From assembly GCF_005405485.1 (NCBI RefSeq), contig NZ_BJED01000012.1:62001-126000 (forward strand): a DNA stretch of 64,000 nt. Direction: 5' to 3'. The DNA is from Enterococcus hulanensis. Lineage in GTDB: Bacteria; Bacillota; Bacilli; Lactobacillales; Enterococcaceae. The notes below the pieces were generated by a model, which was not told the origin of the DNA, searched no databases, and saw only the letters and a program-made list of their open reading frames with translations. The position numbers were made by a program, and so were the translations under genes. Shown here in pieces: positions 26,247 through 34,042 of this stretch (position 1 is the first letter of the stretch; each line of letters starts with the position of its first letter).

Positions 26247-26275
26247 AATATAGCAAATAAAAAAAGCGCTGTCAA
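26247..26275 (-). promoter_or_regulatory. promoter of the alpha-glucoside PTS operon with overlapping cre-like site
   Basis: Minus-strand TTGACA (26270-26275) and TATATT (26247-26252) with a 17-bp spacer. The sequence TGACAGCGCTTTTT at 26261-26274 overlaps the -35 and spacer and matches the cre consensus TGAAAGCGCTTTCA at 11 of 14 positions, including the central AGCGCT, so CcpA repression by glucose is probable. Confidence 0.82.
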
Positions 26276-26481
26276 CGATTTTTCAAAGTCTATATTTTTT
26301 AATACTGGTTTTTACTAATAACAATATTTAAACTAAATAATTCTACTTTTTTCTAAAATAAATTCAGCTAAACTCCGGCATAGTTATCTTTTTATAACAG
26401 ATAACCGAATAGATTCTAAAATTCAATATTATCCAAGACGCTTTTTTTAGTTAACATCGCAATTTATTATTTATTTCGTTT
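26276..26481. other. AT-rich intergenic stretch, no gene seen
   Basis: Between the promoter of the PTS operon and the terminator of the PepSY gene the sequence is very AT-rich. No open frame with a ribosome site and no convincing RNA structure was recognised. Confidence 0.6.
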
Positions 26482-26525
26482 TAAAACAGCAAAGCCCATA
26501 GTCAACCATTGACCATGAGCTTTGC
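26482..26525 (-). terminator. hairpin terminator after the PepSY lipoprotein gene
   Basis: Minus-strand GCAAAGCTCATGGTCAA pairs with TTGACTATGGGCTTTGC around TGG with two mismatches, followed by TGTTTTAA. Confidence 0.75.
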
Positions 26526-26561
26526 AAAAGTTTGATATAGAATTATCTAAACCAAAATTTA

Positions 26562-27170
26562 TCAATCATCTGTTTCGCTTTCTAAGATATCCCCTGATTG
26601 AGCATCAACTTTCACTTCAGTTTCTTTTTGCCCATCCATTACTTTGACTTCCCAATAAGTGGTGCCTAAGTCTTTGTCTAAGCTCCAGTCGGTGGCTTTT
26701 CCAGCGCCGACATGTTTAGTCGCAATATCGGAAACTTTTTCAATACTTAAGAGATTTTCTAAATCCAGCTTGTCTTCTTTTCTTTTCACGCCTTCTTTAT
26801 CTTCCATATCTAATTCTTCTTCACGTTCCTTAGAGACTTCCTTGGTGTCGGCGTTTACTCGTACTTCATATTCTTTGTTGTCATCGACTCCTTCGATTTT
26901 GTACAAATAGCTGCCAAAGGATGTTTCTAAATCAATCGATGTGATATCACTATCAGGGTAAGCCTCCTGATAAGCCTTGATCGCATCTTCTACGCTGACT
27001 TTAAAATTGGTGTTTGTTTCGTTACTTGCTTGGCTTTTGCTCGTTTGTGATGTCTTTTCTGAAGTAGAGCTTGAACTATTTGAACTATTTAAATCATCTG
27101 AATCTGAGTTGCAGCCGGCCAGACCGCCTAATAGTGCAACTGATAAACCTAAAATAATTATTTTCTTCAA
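26562..27170 (-). CDS. lipoprotein with two PepSY domains
   Basis: 202 residues from a TTG start at 27170, picked because AAGGAG lies seven bases before it; an in-frame GTG nine bases earlier is too close to that site. The signal peptide ends in a lipobox LAGC (ILGLSVALLGGLAGCN), so the protein is lipid-anchored outside the membrane. A serine-rich linker (about 25-50) precedes two PepSY repeats: VEDAIKAYQEAYPDSDITSI with YEVRVNADTKEV, and SDIATKHVGAG with YWEVKVMDGQKETEVKVDAQ. PepSY proteins are thought to inhibit or sense proteases at the surface; the function here is unproven. Confidence 0.9.
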   Translation of the reverse strand: MKKIIILGLSVALLGGLAGCNSDSDDLNSSNSSSSTSEKTSQTSKSQASNETNTNFKVSVEDAIKAYQEAYPDSDITSIDLETSFGSYLYKIEGVDDNKEYEVRVNADTKEVSKEREEELDMEDKEGVKRKEDKLDLENLLSIEKVSDIATKHVGAGKATDWSLDKDLGTTYWEVKVMDGQKETEVKVDAQSGDILESETDD

Positions 27171-27293
27171 AATATCCACTCCTTATCTCTTTTCTATCAT
27201 TTTATAATCTTTACAAACCGATTTGAATCCGTCTTGCGCCCTAATAGCTTAATTAATCATCTCATTTATTTTATAATCTGTAAAATTTATAAA

Positions 27294-27770
27294 TTATTTC
27301 AGCTTACAAAGCATGATATACTCCTCATCATTTTCATCAACGATCTCAAAACCGACCTGTTTGTACATTTTCAAGGCGTAATTATCTTTTTGAACAGCCA
27401 AGGAAGTTTGAGCGTATCCTTTTTCCCTCAAATGCTGCAGCATCGCCAGCATCAAAGCTGTACCAATCCCTTGTCCGCGATATTCCGGATAAAGTGAGAT
27501 CGCGAACTCCGGTGTTTGATCGTCAATCGAACCAAATCCTTGGATGTTTCTGACCCAGACAGCCCCGACAATTTTTTCCTTTGTCTCAGCGCACAAACAA
27601 AAATCTTCTTGATAATTGCCAAAATCCTGAACATAGACATTCACAGCCGGATCATCAAGGACCGATCGCGGGATCGGATTTTTCTTATCCCGCTGAAAAA
27701 TAGCTTGGTATAAAAATTCCTTTAACAGCGGATATTCTGCTTTTTTCAATTTTCGAATACGATATTCCAT
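27294..27770 (-). CDS. GNAT-family N-acetyltransferase
   Basis: 158 residues. The acetyl-CoA motif is YRGQGIGTALMLAML, followed by QTSLAVQKDNYALKMYKQVGFEIV, the standard GNAT end. The second ATG (27770) is preferred since AGGAG lies six bases upstream. The acceptor is unknown. It is followed after 20 bases of spacing (minus strand order: after TraX) by no obvious partner; probably co-transcribed with the TraX gene upstream, as the gap is only about 20 bp. Confidence 0.9.
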   Translation of the reverse strand: MEYRIRKLKKAEYPLLKEFLYQAIFQRDKKNPIPRSVLDDPAVNVYVQDFGNYQEDFCLCAETKEKIVGAVWVRNIQGFGSIDDQTPEFAISLYPEYRGQGIGTALMLAMLQHLREKGYAQTSLAVQKDNYALKMYKQVGFEIVDENDEEYIMLCKLK

Positions 27771-27790
27771 TTTCATCTCCTATATTCAAC

Positions 27791-28522
27791 TTAGCGAATC
27801 AACATACGGATCAAGGCTAAAACCACTAAATGTACTGGATAAAAGCCATAAAATCCCCACTTCACCCATTTGGGCGAGTAGCCTCTTTCGCCATTGTAGC
27901 CATTTAATAGAGGAATCACCAGCAACGTTCCCAAACCAGTAAATACTTCGTATAGCGGAACCAAATCAGGCGCGGTGCTGTGCATCAAAGCTAATAACAA
28001 GGTTAAAAAAGCGGTCGTATAAGCAATCGGCCACCAGATCCCCGCCTGTTTATTTTTTCCTTTATAAAAACCAAAGATCAGCAGTAATCCAATCAAGGAC
28101 CAATCGGAGAAAATTGTACTGACTGAAAAGAAAATGACCAGCAGAGTTCTTAATAATGGAGTTTTCACTTTCTCATAAGACATCATCAGCAGCAACCCCA
28201 TCAGCAAGGTAAAAAAGATATTATTGACCAGCTCGATCGGACTAAAGGAATGACTACTACTAAAAAGCATGTGAAACGGGTAAATGGAGACTATCCAGAA
28301 TACTGCCATTCTGCCAGCATATTTTTTTCGATTACGGGTATAATAAAAGCCCTCAACCAATAGATAAGCCATGATTGGAAAAGTCAATTTACCAATAAAT
28401 TCAGTTAAGAAATATAAGATGCTGGATTGTTCATAAAGATTAAAACCGCTGCCGATATGATTTAACAACATCGCGACAATTGCGATTACTTTTAATCGAA
28501 AACCATCAATTGATTTGTTCAT
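27791..28522 (-). CDS. TraX-family membrane protein
   Basis: 243 residues starting at ATG 28522 (AGGGA upstream), with about seven or eight hydrophobic helices. The opening GFRLKVIAIVAMLLNHIG and the segment FPIMAYLLVEGFYYTRNRKKYAGRM are diagnostic of the TraX family. In E. coli F plasmid TraX acetylates pilin; chromosomal homologues in Gram-positives are thought to be membrane acyltransferases for unknown substrates. The ending FYGFYPVHLVVLALI is also typical. No conjugation gene is nearby, so this is a chromosomal family member rather than a sign of a plasmid. Confidence 0.92.
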   Translation of the reverse strand: MNKSIDGFRLKVIAIVAMLLNHIGSGFNLYEQSSILYFLTEFIGKLTFPIMAYLLVEGFYYTRNRKKYAGRMAVFWIVSIYPFHMLFSSSHSFSPIELVNNIFFTLLMGLLLMMSYEKVKTPLLRTLLVIFFSVSTIFSDWSLIGLLLIFGFYKGKNKQAGIWWPIAYTTAFLTLLLALMHSTAPDLVPLYEVFTGLGTLLVIPLLNGYNGERGYSPKWVKWGFYGFYPVHLVVLALIRMLIR

Positions 28523-28693
28523 GCTGCACGTCCCTTCAAACTTGATAAATTCAGTATGACATAGATGAATCGCTAAATCCTGTTTTTTTATTGCCATGAT
28601 GAAAAAGACTTTGATTATTATACTCTTTATTATTTTCAGCTAAGAATTTTTCCTATATACTAAAAGTATCAATCGATTGAAAGAAGGTTTAAC

Positions 28694-30166
28694 ATGAGAC
28701 ATGCCTTATCTTCTACACAAAATCGTCAAATTGAATTAATCGAACATCTGCGAACGGCTAACAACTATGTATCCGTAAAAAAATTGGCTGAAGCAGTGAA
28801 CGCGGTTCCAAAGACCATTTTAAACGATTGCCAAGAAATTGAAGATCAATGGAAGGATATCGTTCAAATCGAAAGAAATGCGACCGGTGATTTGCATTTG
28901 AGTGAAAAAGACAATCATACGGTTCATGAAATTTTTTCTGATATTCTTAAAGAGTCTCCCACCTTTCAGCTATTAGAAATTCTCTTTTTCCAGCCGGGAA
29001 AATTACGGACGGATTTAGAAAAGGAACTATTTCTAAGTTCCTCAAGCCTCTATCGACGGATCGTTAAATTAAATGAAGGCTTAGAAATGCGGGGATTGCA
29101 GGTAGATCGAAATAACCTGATGCTTGTTGGTGATGAACTTCAGGTTCGCCTGTTCATGGCTGGCTATTTCTTGGAGGTTTATGATGTCTACGAATGGCCC
29201 TTTAAACTTGATCAACAAGCCATTATCTCGATGATCACTCAGGCAAATGAGCAATTCGATTTAAAACTAAGCTTTCTGCAAAAAACCGAATGTGCCTTTT
29301 TACTGGCGGTTAGTCTGATTCGTCAGGAACAAGGCTTTCACAGCACTTCGAAACGAAAACTGCTGACGGCTGAAAAAATCGCGCGTTATGAGCCGCCGAT
29401 CAATCAGCTGATGACAGAATTTGACTTGCCAATCACTGAAGCCAAACGAGATGATCTGATTCAAACGATCTTTTGGTACGACTTTGCCTGGGATAATGCC
29501 GAAGAGGAAGTAAGGATCGAGCGGCTTTGCAACACCACGCTTTCTTTGATCATCAATGCTTTAGGCATCACTATTTCTGAACCGAGTCGTGAGAATTGTA
29601 TTGGTTTATTGAAGTCTGTCTACAATTCTTACAAGGCCTATCCTTACGAAAAATACATTGCCTACAATCGTGAGCTCTATAATAGTCTGACGATCCAAAA
29701 GGATTTTTCTGTTTTCAGTAAAGTGTTGGAGAAAACATTGAAGGATCAGGAAGCGAAGAGCCATTTCCCCTGGTATTCGATGTATTATCATATGATTTTA
29801 TTCGAATTATTTATTTACTGGGATGGCCTGCCTGAACAATTGGATGGCTTGCGAAAACCTGTTTCTACGGAAGTTTGCAGTGATTTGGGAACAAAGCATG
29901 CGAAGTTTTTAGCTTATTATCTGGATAAGAATTATCATGACAAGCTTTTGTTAGATATCAAAGCTGACAAAAGCTATTCTGAAACAGCGCCAGAATCACT
30001 GATTTCCGATCTTTATATAACCAATTTTTCCACCCCTGCTATTCCTGAGGAACGTCTATTTGTTTTGGAGGATGTTCCATCAGCAAAAACCTTATCTGCT
30101 TTGGGTCGGAAAATTGAAGAATATCGAATGAACACCTTGATTAAGCAATTGGCCTATTTGAATTAA
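28694..30166 (+). CDS. Mga-like (PRD-containing) transcriptional regulator
   Basis: 490 residues. N-terminal helix-turn-helix units (LIEHLRTANNYVSVKKLAEAV and a second near LRTDLEKELFLSSSSLYRRIVKLNE) are followed by PRD-like helical repeats and a C-terminal region resembling a PTS EIIB-like domain, the plan of Mga/AtxA/MafR regulators. Activity of such regulators may respond to phosphorylation by the PTS. No neighbouring target operon is evident: it is flanked by the TraX gene (divergent) and a convergent BtrH-like gene. ATG follows GAAGGT. One of three such proteins in this window. Confidence 0.85.
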   Translation: MRHALSSTQNRQIELIEHLRTANNYVSVKKLAEAVNAVPKTILNDCQEIEDQWKDIVQIERNATGDLHLSEKDNHTVHEIFSDILKESPTFQLLEILFFQPGKLRTDLEKELFLSSSSLYRRIVKLNEGLEMRGLQVDRNNLMLVGDELQVRLFMAGYFLEVYDVYEWPFKLDQQAIISMITQANEQFDLKLSFLQKTECAFLLAVSLIRQEQGFHSTSKRKLLTAEKIARYEPPINQLMTEFDLPITEAKRDDLIQTIFWYDFAWDNAEEEVRIERLCNTTLSLIINALGITISEPSRENCIGLLKSVYNSYKAYPYEKYIAYNRELYNSLTIQKDFSVFSKVLEKTLKDQEAKSHFPWYSMYYHMILFELFIYWDGLPEQLDGLRKPVSTEVCSDLGTKHAKFLAYYLDKNYHDKLLLDIKADKSYSETAPESLISDLYITNFSTPAIPEERLFVLEDVPSAKTLSALGRKIEEYRMNTLIKQLAYLN

Positions 30167-30169
30167 GCG

Positions 30170-30209
30170 AAAAAAGTTGATTGAACAGTCCCGTTCAATC
30201 AACTTTTTT
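30170..30209. terminator. bidirectional Rho-independent terminator
   Basis: AAAAAAGTTGATTGAAC pairs with GTTCAATCAACTTTTTT around AGTCCC; it serves the Mga-like gene and overlaps the end of the converging BtrH-like gene. Confidence 0.93.
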
Positions 30210-31266
30210 GTGTTTCATGCGTTTCAGTGACCAACGCTTCCAATTGTTCTAATAAATGTCTCTCGGTGCTCGCCAGTGTCGATAGCTGCTCGCTCAAGGC
30301 TGGCAGCATTTCAGCATCACCAGTATTTCCTAAGGTCCATAGCTCCTCAGCAATAGCATCCCATTCATCAGCCAGTTTGATAAATCCGGTGCCGACAGCA
30401 GTCAGCCCTCGATCTGGAATCAACTGATCGGCTTCTAGCAGAAATTGACCGTACAGTTTTCGAAAGATCCCGCCGCCTGTTCCACCGTCCTTACTGATTT
30501 GAAAATAATTCGTAATACCTGCCGTTTGCAGCTTTTTTTGATCAAACTTTTTCCATTTTTCTATTTCTTGCGAAAACTTGACGATGCCGTTGATCCCCAA
30601 CAATTTCGCTGGCGGTCGCAGCATGCTTTCACAAGTATCTTTTATCGCCGTAATTATCATATCCGTCTGAGGCTCTTCATAGCTCGAAAAATCAAATTCA
30701 AAATATTTATTGTTAGCGGGAAATGGTCGAAAGCTGCTGCTGCGTGCCTGTTCCATTTCCTGATAACTAACCAGATGGTAGTCACTGGCGATGTCCCCTT
30801 TAGGTGTCCGGATCGGATAATCAGAATTATCGCGATCACTCACATAGAAAACTTCCTGCTGATCATCGTAGCCGAACAGCACTACCGCATGCCCGCCAAA
30901 ATGACTGTGTGGGTCCAGTCCTAAATAATTCATAAAGGGCATGTCAGTGTAGATCAGAATAGGCTGCTTTTGTTGAAGTAATTTCTTCGTTTTTGTAAAA
31001 CAGACTTGATAGTTTTTAGGCTGGCGGCACTTACTATTGATTTTTAAGCGCTCCGCGAGTATTTGCTCAAATTCGATCGGCTTGCTTCTGCCTGATACCA
31101 TCGGTGAAGCAGCTAAATTAATATAAGTAAAAGCCAGTCCTGAGCCAATCCCAAAAAGCATGGCCTCTGATAGTGGATGCTGATAATAATCAAAAAGCTG
31201 CTTCAGTGCATTAGTAATACAGTGCTTGCCGCCTGAAGGCTTGAAGTCTTCAATAATAAATTTCAC
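30199..31266 (-). CDS. BtrH N-terminal-like cysteine protein with DUF4872 domain
   Basis: 355 residues, GTG start after AAGGAGGA. The N-terminal region has a papain-like layout: HCITNAL (H15, C16) as candidate nucleophile, and HFGGHAVVLFGYDD with the catalytic-type histidine, as in butirosin BtrH, which transfers an acyl chain from a carrier protein. The second half resembles the DUF4872 domain. Homologues are found scattered in Firmicutes, often without a biosynthetic cluster, as here. It may be an acyltransferase or a C39-like peptidase; the substrate cannot be inferred. Confidence 0.85.
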   Translation of the reverse strand: MKFIIEDFKPSGGKHCITNALKQLFDYYQHPLSEAMLFGIGSGLAFTYINLAASPMVSGRSKPIEFEQILAERLKINSKCRQPKNYQVCFTKTKKLLQQKQPILIYTDMPFMNYLGLDPHSHFGGHAVVLFGYDDQQEVFYVSDRDNSDYPIRTPKGDIASDYHLVSYQEMEQARSSSFRPFPANNKYFEFDFSSYEEPQTDMIITAIKDTCESMLRPPAKLLGINGIVKFSQEIEKWKKFDQKKLQTAGITNYFQISKDGGTGGGIFRKLYGQFLLEADQLIPDRGLTAVGTGFIKLADEWDAIAEELWTLGNTGDAEMLPALSEQLSTLASTERHLLEQLEALVTETHETQKS

Positions 31267-31290
31267 TGGGGTCCTCCTTTTAATAGAAGC

Positions 31291-32103
31291 TTATTTGGCG
31301 ACCATAAAGCCTGATTCGGTGACCCAATTGTCAGGATTAGGGTCTTCGCCCGGTGACACGTGACCAATATTGATCATCGGACCGACGATTTTGTACTCGT
31401 TGGCTTCCAGCCATTCTGCGATCGTCTGCGTTACTTGCGGCATTTGATCAAAGCTGCCGCTGAAGGTTACTGACGCCATGATGAAGGCCGGCGCTTTTTT
31501 AAATTTCGCGGTCTCCGTATCTGGGTATTCCCCTACCACACTTGTTTGAACCTCCACATCCGCATTTTTTTCAACATATTCTACATCATGGAAGAGAGTC
31601 ATATTCAATGGCGGCTGCTTCATTTTGGCATTCGCTTCTGTAACTGCCTGCTGCAGCTTGAACCACAGCTCTCCTTCTGACATGTAATCCGCGATCACTT
31701 CACGAACACTAAGTACATTTCTTTCTGGAATCTCCTTAACTACGACATTGTATTGAGTCATATTTTTTCCCTCTTTTATGTTTTGTTTTAACAGGGAAAC
31801 CATTCGCTGTTTTTTCAACAGCTCGTCTAGATCCTCCTGCAGTTTTTCCTCTTGGAGATTGTAATGCTTTTCTAAAAAGTCTAAATCATTGGTTTCAATG
31901 ATCTCTTTGATTGTTTTTAACGGCAAACCCGTTTGCTGCAGCAGCTTGATCTGATTTAATTGCGACAATTGTTCTGCTGAGTAGTAACGATAATTGGTTT
32001 GATTATCGATTTTTTTCGGTGCTAAAAGCCCTAAAGCGGCATAGTGATCCAGTGTTCGAACGGTGGTATTGGATATTTTTGAGAATTCTCCGATTTTAAA
32101 CAT
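31291..32103 (-). CDS. MerR-family regulator with GyrI-like effector domain
   Basis: 270 residues. MerR helix-turn-helix at the start (FKIGEFSKISNTTVRTLDHYAALGLLAP), YRYYSAEQLSQLNQIKLLQQTGLPLKTIKEI, then a coiled-coil dimer helix (about 80-115) and a C-terminal GyrI-like effector-binding domain (about 125-270). This is the BltR/BmrR type, activated by lipophilic cations or drugs to switch on efflux pumps. The gene is next to a BtrH-like gene in the same direction with 24 bp between them; no efflux pump is adjacent. Confidence 0.93.
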   Translation of the reverse strand: MFKIGEFSKISNTTVRTLDHYAALGLLAPKKIDNQTNYRYYSAEQLSQLNQIKLLQQTGLPLKTIKEIIETNDLDFLEKHYNLQEEKLQEDLDELLKKQRMVSLLKQNIKEGKNMTQYNVVVKEIPERNVLSVREVIADYMSEGELWFKLQQAVTEANAKMKQPPLNMTLFHDVEYVEKNADVEVQTSVVGEYPDTETAKFKKAPAFIMASVTFSGSFDQMPQVTQTIAEWLEANEYKIVGPMINIGHVSPGEDPNPDNWVTESGFMVAK

Positions 32104-32238
32104 AGTTTTTCTCCTTTTTCGTTTCGCTAGCTTACCTATAGTATAGAGTCACACGTAACGTGGGAGTCAATCAGAAATTGTAAAAAACTAAAATCTCCAT
32201 TCAGAATCAGAAATTTTCTGCTGATCTACTTTATATAT

Positions 32239-32268
32239 AAAAAGGCAGTGATCGGTTTGATCACTGCC
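32239..32268 (-). terminator. Rho-independent terminator after the VOC protein gene
   Basis: Minus-strand GAGGCAGTGATC pairs with GATCACTGCCTTTT around AAACC; the T run continues into TTTTATATA. Confidence 0.9.
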
Positions 32269-32277
32269 TCGTCATTT

Positions 32278-32742
32278 CTATTTCAACATCCGCTCCACCA
32301 TTTTCGGCGATATAAAGGTTTTCTCTGAAAGCTGTTGAATGGATAGGCCGGTAGCGCGCAGCCGTTTCATCATGACTTTCATGTCTTCACCAATTTCAAC
32401 GATGTGCTTGTCTGGGTCATACAGGCGTATGACTTTTTGTCCCCATGGCATTTCCAGGTCTTCGCCGACACGTTCGACCTCCAGTGCGGCAATTTTTTCA
32501 AGAAAACCGTCGAAGTCCTCTTCTTCAAAATACATTTCGGCATCGTTGCCATGGTAGCTGAAAAAATCACTGGTACAATCGGTAAATGTTGACCACGAGC
32601 TTTCGGTCTGTAAGGCTAAGCCGCCAGTCAATGTAGCATTCTCTCCAAAATCAGCGATCACCCGAACACCGATCACTTCGGTATAAAATCGTTTAGCACG
32701 TTCGATATCCTTTACGACTAGCATTGGACCTTTGAATTTCAT
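32278..32742 (-). CDS. VOC superfamily protein with short C-terminal HTH-like tail
   Basis: 154 residues. The glyoxalase/bleomycin-resistance fold is visible: MLVVKDIERAKRFYTEVIG at the start, YFEEEDFDGFL, and WGQKVIRLYDPDKHIVEIGE with the metal-binding E near the end. From about residue 122 a tail RLRATGLSIQQLSEKTFISP reads like a helix-turn-helix and is not part of the standard domain; in comparable proteins it may be a dimerisation or nucleic acid contact. Substrate unknown. ATG follows GGGGGAG. Confidence 0.88.
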   Translation of the reverse strand: MKFKGPMLVVKDIERAKRFYTEVIGVRVIADFGENATLTGGLALQTESSWSTFTDCTSDFFSYHGNDAEMYFEEEDFDGFLEKIAALEVERVGEDLEMPWGQKVIRLYDPDKHIVEIGEDMKVMMKRLRATGLSIQQLSEKTFISPKMVERMLK

Positions 32743-32839
32743 TTTGTCTCCCCCTACTAACTATATTTCTAGTTAAGTTTAACATGCGGAGATTTAGATA
32801 TGCTCGCTAAGCTTGCCGGATTATGCGAGCTTTTATTCG

Positions 32840-33430
32840 CTAACAGGTAAAACCCATTCTGCGTTTGACTTCGATCGTATTTTCTTTGCTGGTTAATTTT
32901 TCTAATAAGCGAAAAGCGACATCCAAGGCAGTTTCCGGTGAGGAGGAGGTAATGATGTTTTGATCCTCCACGATCCGTTCGTCTGATTTTACCTGAACAC
33001 CCATTTCCCTCATTTTTTTTTGCCGCGGATTATTTTCAAAACGGTAGGTCGTTCCGGTGCGGCCATTTAGCACCCCGCTTTTTGCGATGGACAATCCGGC
33101 GACACAGATCGCTGCGATTGGTTTATTCTGCTGATCGAACTGGCGAATGACGTTTAAAAATTCTTCGTTGAAGGCATCCTCATAAAAATCGGCTTCCTCA
33201 AAACCGCCGGGAATCGCCAACGCATCAAACTCGTTGATGTCGATCTCTTTTAGCTGGCGCATCGGAATACAGGAATATCCCCATGTACACGCTAAAACTG
33301 GATGCAAGCCAACCGAAACTAGCTCGGTTGATCGGTCACCTTCATAAAGATTCCAGCCAAACACATCTGTGAACACACTCGCTTCATAGGATTCAAAGCC
33401 GTTGGCTAATAGCAATAATATTTTTTTCAT
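32840..33430 (-). CDS. DJ-1/PfpI family protein
   Basis: 196 residues from ATG 33430 (AGGGAGG upstream). The DJ-1/ThiJ fold with conserved E13 and nucleophile C109 in PIAAICVAGLSIAKSG, plus LAIPGGFEEADFY, matches the YajL/DJ-1 branch. Family members act as glyoxalase III/deglycase or as redox-responsive chaperones. It is divergent from an Lrp/AsnC regulator gene, which may control it. Confidence 0.92.
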   Translation of the reverse strand: MKKILLLLANGFESYEASVFTDVFGWNLYEGDRSTELVSVGLHPVLACTWGYSCIPMRQLKEIDINEFDALAIPGGFEEADFYEDAFNEEFLNVIRQFDQQNKPIAAICVAGLSIAKSGVLNGRTGTTYRFENNPRQKKMREMGVQVKSDERIVEDQNIITSSSPETALDVAFRLLEKLTSKENTIEVKRRMGFTC

Positions 33431-33572
33431 TTGAGTTCCTCCCTTTCGTTTCATTTATGATAAAGTATAACTACTTCATCAGACAGTCAGTTTTTAAGCT
33501 GTTTTTGTTTGACTGCTTTATAATCTAAAGAATTTTTATTCTTTCACTTAAAAAAAGAAAGAAGGCATGGAA

Positions 33573-33989
33573 ATGGATGAGACCGATAAAAAAATTTTAA
33601 ATCTCTTGAAAGAAAATGCTCGTGCGTCCTACAGTGAGATTGCTCAAAAAGTAGCCCTTAGTTCTCCCGCCGTCAAAGAGCGGATCACGAAGCTGGAGGA
33701 ATCAGGGATCATCGACAAATATACGATCAACATCAATTATCAGAAAATGGGAAAAAGCATCACCGCCTTCATTATGTTTGAAACGGTCAATTGCAAAGCC
33801 TTCCGCGAATTTTGTTCAAATCAGCCGATGGTGCTGAAGTATTATCGGATCGCCGGGTATTACAGTTATCTGGTCAAAGTCGTTGCCGAGAATATGGAAT
33901 TGCTGGAAGCCTTTATTGATGAAACGATGCGCTTTGGCACACCTTCCACCCATATCGTCTTTTCATCAGCCGCAAATGATACGGTTTAA
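33573..33989 (+). CDS. Lrp/AsnC-family transcriptional regulator
   Basis: 138 residues from the second ATG (AGAAGG upstream). Helix-turn-helix LDRKIL-like start MDETDKKILNLLKENARASYSEIAQKV then LSSPAVKERITKLEESGII; the C-terminal part is the RAM ligand-binding/oligomer domain. Such proteins respond to amino acids. The divergent DJ-1 gene is the likely neighbour under its control (inference). Confidence 0.93.
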   Translation: MDETDKKILNLLKENARASYSEIAQKVALSSPAVKERITKLEESGIIDKYTININYQKMGKSITAFIMFETVNCKAFREFCSNQPMVLKYYRIAGYYSYLVKVVAENMELLEAFIDETMRFGTPSTHIVFSSAANDTV

Positions 33990-33991
33990 AT

Positions 33992-34030
33992 GAAACAGCC
34001 GCTCAGAAAAAAACTGAGCGGCTGTTTTTG
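33992..34030. terminator. bidirectional Rho-independent terminator
   Basis: AAACAGCCGCTCAG pairs with CTGAGCGGCTGTTTTT around AAAAAAA; between the Lrp-type gene and the converging ABC permease gene. Confidence 0.93.
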
Positions 34031-34042
34031 TTATGTGAACCA

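Noticed and set aside
27791-28522. TraX as evidence for a conjugative element
   Set aside because: No other transfer, replication or integrase genes nearby; chromosomal TraX homologues are common in Firmicutes.
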